Numbered from the stretch's first letter, positions 11,926 through 21,041 are shown. The stretch: DNA of 64,000 bases from Hyphomicrobium sp. (GCA_030148725.1 JASBSU010000029.1:1-64000); one strand, 5' to 3'. Made by a program: numbers and translations. Notes: generated by a model from the sequence alone, not told the origin.

Positions 11926-12642
11926 ATGGAGCCGATGTCATTGAGACGCAACGATTTGCCCTTCGCACAGGTGGTGTCCGCATCGGCGCTCGTCAACATG
12001 TTGGCCGGCGTCCTCGCACTGGCCGCGGGCCTGATCTCGACCGCAATGGCTGAAACCGCCAAACCGATTCGCATCGTGGCCTACGGCGACAGCCTCACCT
12101 CTGGGTATGGCCTCAAGCAAAGCCAGGCGTTTCCCGTCCAGCTTCAGAAGGAGCTGCGCGCCAGAGGCCACAGTGTGGTCATCGAGAACGCCGGCGTCGC
12201 GGGCGATACCACCGCAGCCGGCCTCGCCCGCTTCGACTGGGCAATCGACGGCAACGTCGATGCGGTCATCCTGGAACTCGGCGCCAACGATGCCCTGCGC
12301 GGCATCGACCCCAAGGTCACGCGCGAAAATCTGCAGAAAATCATCGCTCGGCTCGGCCAGCGCGGCATCCCCGTTCTGCTCACCGGCATGCGCTCGCCCG
12401 CCAACTGGGGCGACACCTATGCCGATGATTTCGATTCCATTTTCCCCGATCTCGCCAAGGAACATGCGCTGGTATTTTATCCATTCTTCCTGGACGGCGT
12501 GGTGCTCAATGCCAAGCTCAACCAGAATGACGGGATGCACCCAAACGCCAAGGGCGTTGGCGAAATCGTCCGCCAGATCATCCCCTCGGTCGAGGAGCTG
12601 ATCGCAAAGGCGGAGGCGCGCCGTCTCGCCCCGAAGAGCTGA
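11926..12642 (+). CDS. tesA: GDSL esterase/lysophospholipase TesA
   Basis: This is an SGNH/GDSL hydrolase of 238 residues. It has an N-terminal hydrophobic signal or anchor (about 20-42), block I YGDSLTSGYG with nucleophile S56, the block III-type GAND, and block V DGMHPNAKG supplying the Asp and His. Family members act in the periplasm as thioesterase, lysophospholipase or arylesterase. The start is the ATG at 11926, with AGGGAG 4 bases upstream. It is divergent from the YbbA/YbbP exporter genes, a conserved partnership. Confidence 0.92.
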   Translation: MEPMSLRRNDLPFAQVVSASALVNMLAGVLALAAGLISTAMAETAKPIRIVAYGDSLTSGYGLKQSQAFPVQLQKELRARGHSVVIENAGVAGDTTAAGLARFDWAIDGNVDAVILELGANDALRGIDPKVTRENLQKIIARLGQRGIPVLLTGMRSPANWGDTYADDFDSIFPDLAKEHALVFYPFFLDGVVLNAKLNQNDGMHPNAKGVGEIVRQIIPSVEELIAKAEARRLAPKS

Positions 12643-12690
12643 ACGACCGAGCCGAAACCCGAGAAGCCCGAGCCGAAAAGGTTGAGTGTC

Positions 12691-13269
12691 ATGCCGCGCC
12701 TCTTCACGGGCATCGAGGTTCCCGCCGAACAGCGGGAGCAGATAGCGCGCCTGCAGATGCCGTTGCCAGGGGGCGGACGCTGGACCGAGCCGACCGACCT
12801 GCATCTCACCCTCCGCTTCGTCGGCGACATCGAGAAGCCGCAGGCGCAGGAGTTCGCCGATAGCCTGGAATCGATCGACCTCGACGCCTTCGAGCTGCGG
12901 CTGTCGGGGCTCGGCGTCTTTGGCGGCAACGAGCCGCGCTCGATCTGGGCTGGCGTCGAGGACTCTCCCGCGCTGGAAGCCCTCGCACGCGCCAACGACC
13001 GCGCCGCGCGCTCCGCCGGCCTTCCGCCAGATGGCCGGCCGTTCAAGCCGCACGTCACTCTGGCACGTCTCAAGTACGCAAATGCCGATGAGGTCGCGCG
13101 CGTGCTGCAGCGTCTCGGCGCCTTCCGCACCGCGCCATTCATCGTCTCGCGCTTCGTGCTGTTCTCCGCCAAGCCGAAAACTGGCGGCGGACCCTACGCC
13201 ATCGAGGAAGCGTTCAACCTGCGCGGCGGCGAATACGCCAGCGAGCTCGACCTCGACTACGGCTGGTAA
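12691..13269 (+). CDS. thpR: RNA 2',3'-cyclic phosphodiesterase ThpR (2H phosphoesterase)
   Basis: The 192-residue protein carries the two HxTx motifs of the 2H phosphoesterase superfamily: HLTL at residues 38-41 and HVTL in the second half (FKPHVTLARL). ThpR (LigT) hydrolyses RNA 2',3'-cyclic phosphate ends and was first described as a 2'-5' RNA ligase. The ATG at 12691 has AAAGG 9 bases upstream; a TTG at 12682 is in frame but less well placed. It lies 48 bp after tesA on the same strand and may be cotranscribed with it. Confidence 0.92.
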   Translation: MPRLFTGIEVPAEQREQIARLQMPLPGGGRWTEPTDLHLTLRFVGDIEKPQAQEFADSLESIDLDAFELRLSGLGVFGGNEPRSIWAGVEDSPALEALARANDRAARSAGLPPDGRPFKPHVTLARLKYANADEVARVLQRLGAFRTAPFIVSRFVLFSAKPKTGGGPYAIEEAFNLRGGEYASELDLDYGW

Positions 13270-13292
13270 GCTCGCACCGTCTACTTCGAAGT

Positions 13293-14003
13293 CTAGTATC
13301 GCCGCGTGCCCTGCGCACGATCCCACGGAGACTGCGGCCCCTCGTTCTCGCGCATCAGGTACGCATCGATTTCGCCGCTTGGCGCCGATGACCCGGCATA
13401 GCGCTGCGAGGAGCGCCGCATATCCGCGATGGCGCGCTCATCGTCCTTGTACCCCTGATGCCGCGCCGCCGTTTCTGCAGACCACGGAGCAGGCTTGCAG
13501 GAGCAGCCCTCGACGAGCCGTTTGCGATAGAGAAACGCGGTTGGCGATTGTGCATACGGCCGGCCGCCCATGTCGACCATCGTCTCCACGCTGCCGCCGC
13601 TCAAAGGGTAGTAGTAGAGCTGCGCCTCGCCATCGCAACGCGCCTGACAGGACCGCGCGTCCTGATACAGCCGCTCGCGTCCGACGTTGTCGCCGGCCGG
13701 AAAATAGAAGCCGTCACACGTGCGCACGCACAGCGTCCGGTAGCGTGCATTGTCCTGCGACCAGCCGTTGTCGTTATAGCTCTGGCCGTATTGAAAGTTC
13801 TGGCCGCCATAGCCGAAGTTATAGGTCGGCGGCGGAAGGGCGCGCTCGACTTCGCGCGTTGCCGCTTTCCCCCAGCCGAAAAGCTTGGTGAAGAAGCCCT
13901 CGGCGACGGCCGGTTGATACGCGACGGTAGACGCGGCCAGCGCGCCGAGGGCGATCAGAACTGCACGCGACTGACGCTTCACGACGCTAACGCTCCGCAA
14001 CAA
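13293..14003 (-). CDS. DUF2865 secreted protein
   Basis: The 236-residue protein has an N-terminal signal segment (residues 12-34) and then the Cys-rich DUF2865 core: YRTLCVRTCDGFYFP, a CQARC pair, a tyrosine run (LYYYP), and PTAFLYRKR followed by CSC. The paired cysteines suggest disulfides in the periplasm. DUF2865 is common in Hyphomicrobiales and its function is unknown. It is convergent with thpR (24-bp gap) and lies downstream of the quinone-reductase gene across a hairpin-rich 273-bp gap. Confidence 0.85.
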   Translation of the reverse strand: MLRSVSVVKRQSRAVLIALGALAASTVAYQPAVAEGFFTKLFGWGKAATREVERALPPPTYNFGYGGQNFQYGQSYNDNGWSQDNARYRTLCVRTCDGFYFPAGDNVGRERLYQDARSCQARCDGEAQLYYYPLSGGSVETMVDMGGRPYAQSPTAFLYRKRLVEGCSCKPAPWSAETAARHQGYKDDERAIADMRRSSQRYAGSSAPSGEIDAYLMRENEGPQSPWDRAQGTRRY

Positions 14004-14110
14004 AACTCAACGCGGACAGCATCGCCCCAACATGGCAAATAAAGTCTGAAGATTCGTGCGGCGCTGGCACCTTGGCCGCGACGCCGCTCCACCTGAGTCG
14101 AGGACGGGAG

Positions 14111-14216
14111 CCCGGCAACGAGTGCCGGGATGACGTAGAGGCGCGTCTACTGACTATCGGCACTTTTCGCCGCCGAAGGCGGTAAGGCGCCAAGGGCGCC
14201 CGGGCCGTTGGCCCGG
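14111..14216. repeat. Cluster of four GC-rich hairpins
   Basis: Four short perfect inverted repeats lie within 106 bp: CCCGGCA/TGCCGGG (14111-14129, loop ACGAG), CCGCC/GGCGG (14170-14182, loop GAA), GGCGCC/GGCGCC (14186-14200, loop AAG) and CCGGGCC/GGCCCGG (14200-14216, loop GTT). They sit between two reverse-strand genes. They resemble REP-type elements or a compound terminator, but no poly-T run follows. Confidence 0.55.
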
Positions 14217-14276
14217 CTATCAGCTCGCGCAACGCCACCCGCATGACAAGCTTCCCGCAGCTCGCGTCGCGCAAAC

Positions 14277-15251
14277 CTAAACCGTAAGCACGACCTTGCC
14301 CACCGCCTCGCGCTTCTCGATTACGGCGAGCGCGTCGCGGATGTCGTCGAGCGCAAACGTGCCATGTATGCGTGGGCTGAGCTTCCCGGCCGCCACCCAC
14401 TCAAGCACCTGGCGCATGTTTGCGCGATGTCCGGCCGGATCGCGCTTCACCGCCTCACCCCAGAACACGCCGATCGCGTCGCAACCTTTGACGAGCAACA
14501 GGTTCAGCGGGATCTTCGGAATGTCACCCGACGCAAACCCAATCACCAGAAACCGGCCCTGCCATGCGCAGGCACGCAGCGCCTGCTCGGAAGATTCGCC
14601 ACCGACGCAATCGTAGACGACGTCGACGCCCTTGCCCCCGGTGAGCGCCCGCAGCCCCTCCTTCAAGTCGCCGCCGGCATAGTTCACGGCTTCGTCGGCG
14701 CCATGTTCTTTCGTGATCGCCAGCTTTTCCTCTGACGACGCCACCGCGATCACCCGCGCGCCCATGAGCTTTGCGATCTCGACCGCCGCGAGGCCCGCGC
14801 CACCCGCGGCGCCCAGCACCGCCACCGTCTCACCGGCCTTCAGCTTCGCGCGATCCTTGAGCCCGTGGACCGCCGTCCCGTATGTCACCGAGACACCTGC
14901 CGCCACCACATCGCTGACCCCATCCGGAACGGGGATCACCGCCTCGGCCTTCGCGATCACTTCCTGACGCGCGCCGCCCCAGCCGATGTATGCGGCCACA
15001 CGATCCCCGATCTGCAGCCCAGACACCCCGGCGCCCAGCGCCTTCACGACCCCCGCAACCTCGGCCGACGGCGAGAACGGCAGCTCAGGCTTCGACTGGT
15101 ATTTGCCGCGCGTGATCAGCGTATCGAAGAAGTTGAGCGCCGCAGCTTTCACCGCGATCAGCACCTCGCCCGGGCCCGGCTGCGGCGAGGCGACGTCTTC
15201 GATTACGAGGGCCGCCGGCCCGTCGAGGCTCTTGCAAAGCGCCGCTTTCAT
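14277..15251 (-). CDS. NADPH:quinone oxidoreductase family protein (zinc-independent MDR)
   Basis: The 324-residue enzyme has the medium-chain dehydrogenase/reductase fold without structural or catalytic zinc ligands. The N-terminal GroES-like half is followed by a Rossmann nucleotide-binding motif (VLGAAGGAGLAAVEIAK, about 142-158). This matches the QOR subfamily (quinone reductase or enoyl reductase); the true substrate is not visible. The ATG at 15251 follows GGGAGG by six bases. The frame reads on to 15392 without recognisable sequence. It is divergent from the SpoU methylase gene. Confidence 0.9.
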   Translation of the reverse strand: MKAALCKSLDGPAALVIEDVASPQPGPGEVLIAVKAAALNFFDTLITRGKYQSKPELPFSPSAEVAGVVKALGAGVSGLQIGDRVAAYIGWGGARQEVIAKAEAVIPVPDGVSDVVAAGVSVTYGTAVHGLKDRAKLKAGETVAVLGAAGGAGLAAVEIAKLMGARVIAVASSEEKLAITKEHGADEAVNYAGGDLKEGLRALTGGKGVDVVYDCVGGESSEQALRACAWQGRFLVIGFASGDIPKIPLNLLLVKGCDAIGVFWGEAVKRDPAGHRANMRQVLEWVAAGKLSPRIHGTFALDDIRDALAVIEKREAVGKVVLTV

Positions 15252-15352
15252 GTAAAACCTCCCGCCGACAGCAAAATTTCGCCTGCCCTTGCACCACGAC
15301 CCGCCGCGGCCCGCAAGCGGCCCCTGAACCTCGACCCCGAGACCGAAGCCTG

Positions 15353-15892
15353 ATGACCGATCGCCCACCCGCCACCTGGCCACCGACCCCACGCGGCTAC
15401 TTCGCCATCGGCGCCGAGCGCATGTCGAAGTCGCTCAACCTCGGCAACCTGATGCGGTCCGCGCACGGTTTCGGCGCCAGCTTCACCTCCACGGTCGGCG
15501 CCACCTACCGGGCACTCGAAGCCTTTGCTGACACCTCCAAGAGCCAGCTGCATCTGCCGCACTACAACTGGCCCACCCTGGACGACATGGCGCTGCCCAA
15601 TGGCTGCAAGCTGGTCGGCATCGAGCTCGTCGATCGTGCCGTCGACCTGCCGAGCTTCCGCCACCCCTTGCGGGCCGCCTACGTTCTTGGTCCGGAGCAG
15701 GGATCGCTTTCCGACGAGATGCTGGCGCGCTGCGAGCACGTGGTTCGAATTCCAACCAAATTCTGCATCAACGTCGCGATGGCCGGCGCCATCGTCATGT
15801 ACGACCGGGTACGCACGCTCGCCCGCTTCCCCGACCGCCCCGTCGGCGAGAGCGCGCCGCAGCAGGCTGCGAGCCGCAAGAACCGGGGGTAA
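15353..15892 (+). CDS. TrmH/SpoU-family RNA methyltransferase
   Basis: The 179-residue protein shows SPOUT motifs: motif 1 LNLGNLMRSAHGF (the N...R catalytic pair), motif 2 AYVLGPEQGSLSDEML and motif 3 IPTKFCINVAMAGAIVMYDR, which forms the trefoil knot and SAM pocket. It should 2'-O-methylate a tRNA or rRNA ribose. It lacks the L30e-like substrate domain of RlmB/TsnR types and is TrmL-sized. The exact RNA target cannot be assigned. Confidence 0.88.
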   Translation: MTDRPPATWPPTPRGYFAIGAERMSKSLNLGNLMRSAHGFGASFTSTVGATYRALEAFADTSKSQLHLPHYNWPTLDDMALPNGCKLVGIELVDRAVDLPSFRHPLRAAYVLGPEQGSLSDEMLARCEHVVRIPTKFCINVAMAGAIVMYDRVRTLARFPDRPVGESAPQQAASRKNRG

Positions 15893-15975
15893 TCGGTGTT
15901 CGGAAGGGTGACATAAGCCCGCAAGGGTGCATATGCTGACCTAAAATCGCTTCTGTCATTTGGGGAGGAAGCCAT

Positions 15976-16479
15976 ATGCGCACATTGCTGACATCAGCGG
16001 TCCTGACCGCCGCGCTCACGGGCGCCGCAGCGGCACAGTCGGTGGACCTCGTGGAGAAGCAGGGCGCCTGGAGCATCTATGCCGACCAGGCAAACCCCAA
16101 GAGCATCTGCTTCATCGCATCCCAGCCGCTTGCCGTAGAGCCTTTGGGCGCCAACCGCGGACCCATCTTCTTCTACATCTCCGCCTGGCCCAAGGAAGGC
16201 GTGAAGACCGAGCCGAGCATCAAGGTCGGCTATCCCGTGAAGCCCGATGCTGAGATGACCGTTACCGTCGGCACCGACACCTTCAAGCTCTTCGTCAAAG
16301 GCGAGCGCGGATTCGTGCAGGACCCGACCGAGGAACAGAAGCTCGTTGAGTCCATGAAAAAGGGATCGAACGCCTTCGTCAGGGCAACGTCCGCACGCGG
16401 CACGGCAACGACCGACACCTACTCGCTGTCGGGCATCAGCGCCGCGCTCGACAAGCTCGCGGCCACCTGTTCGGGTTGA
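15976..16479 (+). CDS. Invasion-associated locus B (IalB)-like secreted protein
   Basis: The 167-residue protein has a clear signal peptide (residues 1-21, GAAAAQS) and an IalB-type domain: GAWSIYAD at the start, a CFIAS cysteine, a FFYISAWP strand and a lone C-terminal cysteine (AATCSG) that may pair with the first. IalB-family proteins are widespread periplasmic proteins of Hyphomicrobiales; despite the name most are not virulence factors. A strong GGGGAGGAA precedes the ATG. Convergent with the next small gene. Confidence 0.82.
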   Translation: MRTLLTSAVLTAALTGAAAAQSVDLVEKQGAWSIYADQANPKSICFIASQPLAVEPLGANRGPIFFYISAWPKEGVKTEPSIKVGYPVKPDAEMTVTVGTDTFKLFVKGERGFVQDPTEEQKLVESMKKGSNAFVRATSARGTATTDTYSLSGISAALDKLAATCSG

Positions 16480-16486
16480 GCGCGCA

Positions 16487-16705
16487 TCACTGCGGCGCGG
16501 CGTTGATAATCGTGATCTCTTCGGGCTTAGACGTGCTGGCCGCCGGTTGCCTGTCGACGGCCTCCGCCGTACGCAGCCCCGCCGCATACTTGCCCAAAAG
16601 CGAGCCTTGCTGGTGCACCGGCGCATCCACGACGCGAACGAAAAAGGCCGCAGAGGCCAAGGTCGTCACCGCCATTGCGCAGAGAGTGATGAGGTTCAGG
16701 CGCAT
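16487..16705 (-). CDS. Small hypothetical membrane-anchored or secreted protein
   Basis: This 72-codon ORF begins with a typical signal/anchor helix (LNLITLCAMAVTTLASAAFFV) followed by a polar, low-complexity tail. No family is recognised. The ATG at 16705 has GGGA about 8 bases upstream. It ends 8 bases from the IalB-like stop, converging with it. A coding origin is plausible from the signal-like N-terminus but not proven. Confidence 0.5.
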   Translation of the reverse strand: MRLNLITLCAMAVTTLASAAFFVRVVDAPVHQQGSLLGKYAAGLRTAEAVDRQPAASTSKPEEITIINAAPQ

Positions 16706-16825
16706 GAAACATCCCAACGTTTTGTACGCGCACTGATGGGGTTCAAACGCGCCGATCATGCGCGATGTTCCAGCGCGGATGCGTTGCACATGCTCCCGCG
16801 GCTAGCCTGATTCGGCACTCAAATT

Positions 16826-17449
16826 TCAATCGCCCGCGCGCTTGCGGATGTGGATGTAGAGCGCACCTTCACCGCCATGCTTGATGGCAGCCGTCGTGAA
16901 TCCGATGATGATCGGCGCAAGGTCGGGCTCCGCAAGCCAGCGCGGAACATTGCGCCTCAGGACGCCGCGCTCCACGCCTTCGTGTTCGAGGCGCTCGTCA
17001 TGCGCCGTGCGCTGCGCCGCGCCCTTGCCGGTGATCACCAGCACCCAGCGCTTCCCGCTCGCATAAGACCGATGCAGAAACCGGGTGAGTGCCGCGTGCG
17101 CCTCGCTCTGGCGCATGCCGTGCAAATCGATGCGACCTTCGATCTCGACCCGCCCCGAGCTCACCTTGCGCGTCTTCTTGCGTTCGAGGCTGAGGGGCGC
17201 GGGACCAGGCGCCGGCTTCACGATACGCACCGGCGCTGTTGCCTTGACGGGGACCGGCTTCGGAGCCGCCGGCTGATGCTTCACCGGCTCGCGCTTCGGA
17301 GGGACGACGGCTTCTGCGTCTTCCAGCGCCGCGTGTACACGCCCCTTTTTGCCTTTGATCGGCGCAATCGAGCGCGCCGTATGCTCCCAAAGGTCGCGCT
17401 CTTCTTCCGACAGCCGGGCCGTACCCTTCTTGCCCGGCGGCGATTTCAC
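16826..17449 (-). CDS. Smr domain protein
   Basis: A C-terminal Smr domain (about residues 100-207) carries the IDLHGMRQSEA motif, the LVITGKG motif and GVLRRNVPRWL. It follows a Lys/Pro-rich, probably disordered N-terminal linker. Smr domains bind and nick DNA or cleave RNA (MutS2, SmrA/SmrB). The GTG at 17449 overlaps the mltA stop by 4 bases with AAGGG upstream and is preferred; an ATG at 17476 would overlap mltA by 31 bases. The mltA-smr pairing is common in Hyphomicrobiales near the timA-fxsA-secB genes. Confidence 0.88.
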   Translation of the reverse strand: MKSPPGKKGTARLSEEERDLWEHTARSIAPIKGKKGRVHAALEDAEAVVPPKREPVKHQPAAPKPVPVKATAPVRIVKPAPGPAPLSLERKKTRKVSSGRVEIEGRIDLHGMRQSEAHAALTRFLHRSYASGKRWVLVITGKGAAQRTAHDERLEHEGVERGVLRRNVPRWLAEPDLAPIIIGFTTAAIKHGGEGALYIHIRKRAGD

Positions 17450-18807
17450 GGAGCGCCCTTCACGGTCGTGTGCCATTGGAGGTGCTCGCCGAACCTTATG
17501 CCCTGACCGGCAGCCTGCACCGTCGTGGGAAGCAGCACATAAAAGTTCCCCTCGTGCCTCGTGACCCCGGCGAGCTTCCCCGCCTCGTCGCCGGAGCCGA
17601 AGTAGATGTCGCCGCGCTCCGGCCCCTTGATCGCCGAGCCTACGTCCTGCGCCACCATCAAACGATTAAAGCCCCCACCCTTCTTGGCATGGGAGAGCTT
17701 CGGCACGCTCAGATAGATCGGCGTTCCGAGGGTATGAAATCCGGTATCGACGGCAAGGCTGCGACCTGCGGTCAGCGGCACCGACATGGCACCCATCGGG
17801 CCTTCCTCGTCGCCCAGCTCGCGGAAAAAGATGAACGATTTGTTCTGCCACATCACCTTCTGGCCGCGCTCCTTGTCCTCGCGCAGCCAGTTCCCCAGCG
17901 CCTGCATCGACATCTTGTGCGCGGGGAGGATGTTGTTCTCGATGAGGTACCGGCCGATGGAGGTATAGGGGTAGCCGTTCTTGCCGGCGTAGTTGATGCG
18001 CACCGTCGAACCGTCCGTGAGATGCACGCGCCCCGAGCCCTGGATGTGCATAAAGAACACTTCGACGGGGTCGGCCAGATAGAGCAGCTCCAACCCTTTG
18101 CCGTCGAGCGCGCCCTGCTCGATCTCCGCCCGGGTCGGATAGGGCGTTTCTTCGCCACTCGCAGCCTTGCGCAGGTGGGTGAAACCGGTCTGCTTGGACG
18201 CGCGGTCCGCCTCATCGACCACATTCACGAGATCCGTCGGCCGCTTGTAGATCGGCGTCTGGAACTTGCCCTGCCGCGTCCGCGAGCCTTCCATCACCGG
18301 CTCGTAGTATCCGGTGAGCAAACCCTTTGGCTTGTCCTGCGCGATCCGATGCGGAATGAAATGCGTCTCGAAGAATGCCTTCGCGGAAGCCTTGGTCGGA
18401 GCCTTGAGATCCTGCGCAGCTCTGCAGGCAACAGCAAGCTCGCCTGCCGGCACGTGGCACTGGGAGAGCGCCTTGCCCGACGCCTTGTTCGCAGCCTTGG
18501 CGACCGCGTCGCACGATTTGAGAAACGTCTTCAGCGCCTCGATGTGATCATCGCTCGCCCAGCCGGGCAGATCGCTGAAGGCAACAGGCTCGAGGCGCGG
18601 CCCGGCCGGCTTTGCCACGGCAGGCTTTGCGTCTTTCGATGCTTCGGGTGGACTGTCTTTGCTCATGACGACGGCCGGCGGAGCGGCCCCAAGCTGCTGC
18701 GGAGAACGCTTGGCGGGCTCGGCTGCAAACGCGTTCGCGCCAGCCACAGCCCACGCGGCGATGGCGATCCGCAAACACACAGCAGCCAGGGCGCGATTGC
18801 CCGCCAT
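17446..18807 (-). CDS. mltA: Membrane-bound lytic murein transglycosylase A
   Basis: The 453-residue protein has a signal peptide (1-28), the MltA specificity domain (LTGYYEPVMEGSR ... FQTPIYKRP) and the C-terminal 3D domain with conserved Asp residues (VAQDVGSAIKGPERGDIYFGSG). MltA cleaves the MurNAc-GlcNAc bond of peptidoglycan, leaving 1,6-anhydro ends. No lipobox cysteine is visible in the signal region, so it is likely soluble in the periplasm rather than a lipoprotein as in E. coli. It is coupled to the smr gene downstream. Confidence 0.93.
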   Translation of the reverse strand: MAGNRALAAVCLRIAIAAWAVAGANAFAAEPAKRSPQQLGAAPPAVVMSKDSPPEASKDAKPAVAKPAGPRLEPVAFSDLPGWASDDHIEALKTFLKSCDAVAKAANKASGKALSQCHVPAGELAVACRAAQDLKAPTKASAKAFFETHFIPHRIAQDKPKGLLTGYYEPVMEGSRTRQGKFQTPIYKRPTDLVNVVDEADRASKQTGFTHLRKAASGEETPYPTRAEIEQGALDGKGLELLYLADPVEVFFMHIQGSGRVHLTDGSTVRINYAGKNGYPYTSIGRYLIENNILPAHKMSMQALGNWLREDKERGQKVMWQNKSFIFFRELGDEEGPMGAMSVPLTAGRSLAVDTGFHTLGTPIYLSVPKLSHAKKGGGFNRLMVAQDVGSAIKGPERGDIYFGSGDEAGKLAGVTRHEGNFYVLLPTTVQAAGQGIRFGEHLQWHTTVKGAP

Positions 18808-18897
18808 GGTCGCCCACCCCCTTCAACAGCCGCACGTCTGACGGCAGCGTGCATCTTCTCCCTTCGCACGCCCCCCAGGCGTGCGCTGCTGATGAGA

Positions 18898-19641
18898 TCA
18901 GGCGGGCGATTGTGTGGCGATCAGCAGCCAGTTCGGATTAGAGCGCGCCTTCGCAGTCGAGATGTCACGACTGAACGTCCAGATGTCGGTCACTTCCTTG
19001 ATCTTCTGCGGGTCGCCGCCAATGATCGCACCGGCCTTATCGCGCGTCGCTGAGATGAGCTCGCTGACGAACCGCACCGTGATCGACGCCTTACCGCTCT
19101 TCACTTCCGATTCGAGGATGTCGGCCTTCTCGATGCCGACGAAACTCTGGTCCACCTGCTCGCCGCGTGTCTCGCGCTCGCTGATGGCACGCGTGAAGCC
19201 CTCATAGACCGGACGGTCGAGCAGGTCGCGCAGCAGCTTGCGGTTGCCCTCGGCAAACGCGGTGACGATCATCTCGTACGCCTGCTTGGCGCCGCGGATG
19301 AACGTGTCCGGATCGAACGCCGGGTCGAGACGCGCGATCTCGATCAGGCCGGCACGGGCGGCTGGCTCAACGCTCGGATACGACTTGATCCGCTCCTCGG
19401 CGTCAGCTTCCGTGACCTCGGCGGCGGGCTGCGCCGCAGCGGCATCCCGCTCGCGACGCGGCATCGCCACGACATTGTCACCCGAGGCAGCAGCCGCCTC
19501 CTGGCGCGCCCTCTCGGTACGATAACGCTCGACGCGCGCTTCCTCGTCACCCGTGCGGCGTCCGAGGACGCTCCTCAGCTTCAAAATCACGACCACCGCG
19601 ACTATGAGCGAGATGAGGGTGAAGAGATCGATCTTCTCCAT
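18898..19641 (-). CDS. timA: Tim44-domain protein (TimA-like)
   Basis: The 247-residue protein starts with a membrane segment (FTLISLIVAVVVILKL), has a charged Ala/Arg-rich linker and ends with a Tim44-like domain (AYEMIVTAFAEGNRKLLRDLLDRPVYEGF ... IWTFSRDI). Alphaproteobacterial TimA proteins are relatives of the mitochondrial import motor subunit Tim44; their bacterial role is not settled. The start is the ATG at 19641. It sits upstream of mltA on the same strand and is divergent from fxsA. The 249-bp gap to fxsA should hold both promoters. Confidence 0.88.
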   Translation of the reverse strand: MEKIDLFTLISLIVAVVVILKLRSVLGRRTGDEEARVERYRTERARQEAAAASGDNVVAMPRRERDAAAAQPAAEVTEADAEERIKSYPSVEPAARAGLIEIARLDPAFDPDTFIRGAKQAYEMIVTAFAEGNRKLLRDLLDRPVYEGFTRAISERETRGEQVDQSFVGIEKADILESEVKSGKASITVRFVSELISATRDKAGAIIGGDPQKIKEVTDIWTFSRDISTAKARSNPNWLLIATQSPA

Positions 19642-19890
19642 GGACGGCTGCCTTCCTGGCAATCAACAGCGTGACTGGATACGACAGCAATATATGATCG
19701 CGTCTTAATCTGGGCCCAAGCATTCGACGGGGCCGCTGATCCGATCCGCTATCAAGAGGTTACTATTGTGCTTACCTCAAGGTAAGGCACAAATGCTGCA
19801 ATGCCAACCCGCTTGCCTGCGAGCCGCGGCGCTTGTCTCACGGTGTGAAGGCCGGCACGGCGACCTGTTGGCAAGGATGAACGGTCGAAA

Positions 19891-20373
19891 ATGATGGCGC
19901 CTCTGCGCATTGCCGCTCTGTTCTTCCTTCTGGGCTTTCCCGTGCTCGAGCTTGCGGTGCTCATCGCGGTGGGCAAGGCGATCGGCTTCTGGCCGACTTT
20001 CGGCCTTCTGGTTGCAGCCGCTGTCGCTGGCATGCTCGTCATCCGGGCGCAGGGCGTGTCCATGGTCGGCCGCATGTTCGACACAATCGGACGCGGCGGC
20101 GTGGCCTTTGCGACGATGGTGGACAGCTACTTCGTCATCCTCGCGGGCTTTTTGCTCATAGTGCCCGGATTCATCACCGACGCGCTGGGGATTGCTTTGC
20201 TGATCCCACCCCTGCGCCGGCTGCTGCTCGGCATCGTCCTGCCCGGCTTCGCGGATGCCCGGCGCAATGACCCGCAAGGTCCCCGGCGCACCGAACGGCC
20301 ATCCGAGGCCAGTCGGCCGGTCATCATCGAAGGCACATACGAGCGGATCGACGAAAACGATCCGCGGCATTAG
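19891..20373 (+). CDS. fxsA: FxsA-family membrane protein
   Basis: The 160-residue protein has three to four membrane segments, including the family's FLLIVPGFITDALGIALLIPPLRRLL stretch (about 88-113, quoted in part), and a polar C-terminal tail. E. coli FxsA relieves phage T7 F-exclusion; its normal role is unclear. The timA / fxsA-secB arrangement is conserved beside alphaproteobacterial origins. Confidence 0.88.
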   Translation: MMAPLRIAALFFLLGFPVLELAVLIAVGKAIGFWPTFGLLVAAAVAGMLVIRAQGVSMVGRMFDTIGRGGVAFATMVDSYFVILAGFLLIVPGFITDALGIALLIPPLRRLLLGIVLPGFADARRNDPQGPRRTERPSEASRPVIIEGTYERIDENDPRH

Positions 20374-20457
20374 GTGCAATTTGCCCTAACCAGGACAAGC
20401 GAGATTGTCGCAGCCCGGTCCGCGTGTTAGCTAGCCGCCTCTGACGCAACTCTTTGC

Positions 20458-20985
20458 ATGGACCGAAAAGCAATGGCCTCTTCCAGCAACGGCAATGGTA
20501 ACGGCAAACCCGGCGAAGCCGCGCAGGCAGCTATGCCGCCCGTGCAAGTGAAGGTGGTCGCTCAGTACGTCAAAGACCTGTCGTTCGAGAACCCCAACAT
20601 CGAGAAGATCATCAAGGATCCGGGCGACCAGCCGAACCTGCAGCTGTCGATCAACGTCGGCGCCAAGTCGGTCGGCCCCTCGCTGTATGAGAGCGTCATC
20701 GAGTTCAACGCCCACGCAACCAACAAGCTCGGCGAGATTTACCAGCTGGAACTGATCTACGGTGGCCTCTTCCGGATCGAGAACATCCCCGAGCAGGCGC
20801 TCGAGCCGTTCCTGCTCGTCAACTGCCCATCGATTCTGTTTCCGTTCGTGCGCCGCCTCGCAGCCGATCTGACGCGCGAAGGTGGCTTCCCGCCGCTGCT
20901 GCTCGATCCGTTCGACTTCGCCTCGCTCTACATTCGTCGCCAGCAAGAGATGCGCGCCCAGGCCGAGGCCGAGCTGAAGAACTGA
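20458..20985 (+). CDS. secB: Protein-export chaperone SecB
   Basis: SecB keeps secretory preproteins unfolded and hands them to SecA. The 175-residue product has the conserved core (VVAQYVKDLSFENPN; YGGLFRIENIPEQALEPFLL; CPSILFPFVRR) and the FASLYIRRQQEM tail. An N-terminal Asn/Gly-rich stretch of about 25 residues precedes the core. The ATG at 20458 or 20473 could be used; neither has a clear SD. Two copies of the 48-bp repeat begin 4 bases after the stop. Confidence 0.96.
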   Translation: MDRKAMASSSNGNGNGKPGEAAQAAMPPVQVKVVAQYVKDLSFENPNIEKIIKDPGDQPNLQLSINVGAKSVGPSLYESVIEFNAHATNKLGEIYQLELIYGGLFRIENIPEQALEPFLLVNCPSILFPFVRRLAADLTREGGFPPLLLDPFDFASLYIRRQQEMRAQAEAELKN

Positions 20986-20988
20986 CGC

Positions 20989-21036
20989 GCTCCGATCGCC
21001 CGAGTACCTATCAGCGACGGCGTGAATCGGCAGCGT
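20989..21036 (+). repeat. 48-bp intergenic repeat, copy 2
   Basis: Copy 2 lies directly after secB and 5 bases before copy 3. It matches copy 3 at 43 of 48 positions. A C at repeat position 30 breaks one stem pair, and positions 17-18 weaken the inner stem. Confidence 0.8.
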
Positions 21037-21041
21037 CCAAA

